From Paracoccaceae bacterium (GTDB taxonomy: Bacteria > Pseudomonadota > Alphaproteobacteria > Rhodobacterales > Rhodobacteraceae), in the NCBI GenBank assembly GCA_009920815.1, contig RFZH01000038.1, positions 1 to 14,030 of the forward strand: DNA of 14,030 bases, read 5' to 3'. The notes beneath the pieces were generated by a model. That model saw only the letters and a list, made by a program, of their open reading frames with translations. It was not told the DNA's origin and made no database searches. The first letter of the stretch is position 1; every line of letters begins with the position of its first letter. Below are positions 13,195-14,030 of this stretch, in pieces. The translations under genes were made by a program, and so were the position numbers.

Positions 13195-14030
13195 CTAATT
13201 CATAAAGCCGGGCGCAAAGAAATAAAATCCATAGGCAACGATAAGTGCAGGCACCGCTGAAACAAGCGTTGCCATGATAGCAATGCGTGGGTTTAGCGCG
13301 ATTGCAGGAAACAACGCATCACCGTCGTTTGAAATTGCGTTGCCGATCAATGTTGAAAACGGCACCACACCGTTTAGGTAAAGCGTGGTCACCAAGACCT
13401 GTGGGCCGCAGCCTGGTACAAAGCCAACCACAACCCCCATGAGCGGCAAGGCCCAAGCGACCGACGAAAATAAAATACGCAGATCTAGCCCGCTAAATTC
13501 CACAAGATAGTCATAGGCGAGATATGCGCCGATGACCCAGATCACGATAAAATTCGTTTCTTCTGCAACCCGGGTTGCGGGATGATCTTCTGCGTGGGTC
13601 ATTGCGCCTACAGGTGACGTGACCCAGATTGCTATGCCTAACAAAACACCCGTCAAGCCAATAGCATTAAACAGATCTGGTGTGATTGCGTCGTATAATG
13701 GGGATTGTGTCAGCTGTAAGATACCAATCACCAATCCAGGCAGGGCCACGGCAACATAGGCTAAATCCCGTTTACGCAACCGTCCGACGCGGTTTGGTTG
13801 CGCGCAGGCCCCTTGCGCGACTGGGGCATTAAAGAGACCCAAGAAATCGACCAACCATCCTGACAGGATGCCAACCGTTAATGAAATGGGCAACAAGACG
13901 ACCGCCGCGTCAGGGCGTGTCGCGATCAACAAAAACGCTGCGTCCCCCATCGTGGCGGTTAAGGTTGCGACAACCGCGCCAAACCCCACATGGCCCGAGC
14001 TGTATGCGGCAACAACAACGACCGCGCCAC
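13195..14030 (-). CDS. ArsP_2 / putative manganese transporter family membrane protein, 5' end outside window
   Basis: Polytopic inner-membrane protein, of which about 277 C-terminal residues are visible. The frame continues unbroken to the right edge (the last visible residues read GAVVVVAAYSSGHVGFGAVV in protein order), so a start at 13989 would be false. Around seven to eight hydrophobic helices are present. The signature is near the C-terminus: VGFVPGCGPQVLVTTLYLNG, then LIGNAISNDGDALFPAIALNP, followed by two last helices and a short tail. I associate this signature with the ArsP_2 family (putative 10-TM metal exporters), often labelled putative manganese transporter; the metal is not established from sequence. 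A Cys-Gly-Pro in the middle of a helix and Asn-Asp-Gly-Asp are plausible transport-site residues. Identification is from memory of the family. Confidence 0.75.
   Translation of the reverse strand, partial: GAVVVVAAYSSGHVGFGAVVATLTATMGDAAFLLIATRPDAAVVLLPISLTVGILSGWLVDFLGLFNAPVAQGACAQPNRVGRLRKRDLAYVAVALPGLVIGILQLTQSPLYDAITPDLFNAIGLTGVLLGIAIWVTSPVGAMTHAEDHPATRVAEETNFIVIWVIGAYLAYDYLVEFSGLDLRILFSSVAWALPLMGVVVGFVPGCGPQVLVTTLYLNGVVPFSTLIGNAISNDGDALFPAIALNPRIAIMATLVSAVPALIVAYGFYFFAPGFMN

Overview
The window looks like chromosomal core or flanking DNA from a marine Roseobacter-type alphaproteobacterium (Rhodobacterales). The evidence is protein-family content and wording (MepA with a proline-rich tail, the TIGR01459-type HAD protein next to a MaoC hydratase, a MocD-like desaturase, the ArsP_2-type membrane protein), moderate base composition of roughly half G+C by eye, and very compact gene spacing. 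I see no transposase, integrase, tRNA, CRISPR array or phage gene.

Layout. (1) Positions 1-4490, plus strand: a probable operon of pncA (3' part only), pncB, a hotdog thioesterase, an Atg22/UMF1-type MFS transporter and the lipoprotein murein endopeptidase mepA, closed by a strong terminator. PncA and PncB carry out the two consecutive steps nicotinamide -> nicotinate -> NaMN of NAD salvage. (2) 4491-5228: a queuosine-precursor (YhhQ/VUT) transporter. (3) 5229-5450: no conventional gene, but a compact, probably transcribed element. It has a TTGACA-type promoter, a perfectly placed Shine-Dalgarno (SD), an 18-codon GTG-started ORF, an 8-base segment exactly complementary to that SD and resembling the 16S anti-SD, and an intrinsic terminator. 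It lies directly upstream of arfB, the ribosome-rescue peptidyl-tRNA hydrolase, which has no SD of its own. This is the most interesting part of the window. (4) 5906-9623, minus strand: an HpcH/HpaI aldolase, a VanZ-like membrane protein, a MocD-like membrane di-iron desaturase, a possible 56-aa small protein and a sterol-desaturase-superfamily hydroxylase. (5) 9875-13182, plus strand: yaaA (peroxide stress), ppaC (Mn-dependent family II pyrophosphatase) with terminator, a TIGR01459-type HAD protein, and a MaoC-type hydratase preceded by a two-tier inverted repeat. (6) 13195 to the right edge, minus strand: a membrane protein of the ArsP_2 / putative manganese transporter family, cut by the window end.

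Most genes are ordinary housekeeping or lipid/envelope functions. The points worth a second look are the arfB leader RNA, the possible leaderless start of arfB, the unlisted 56-aa ORF between the two membrane oxygenases, and a few intergenic inverted repeats.
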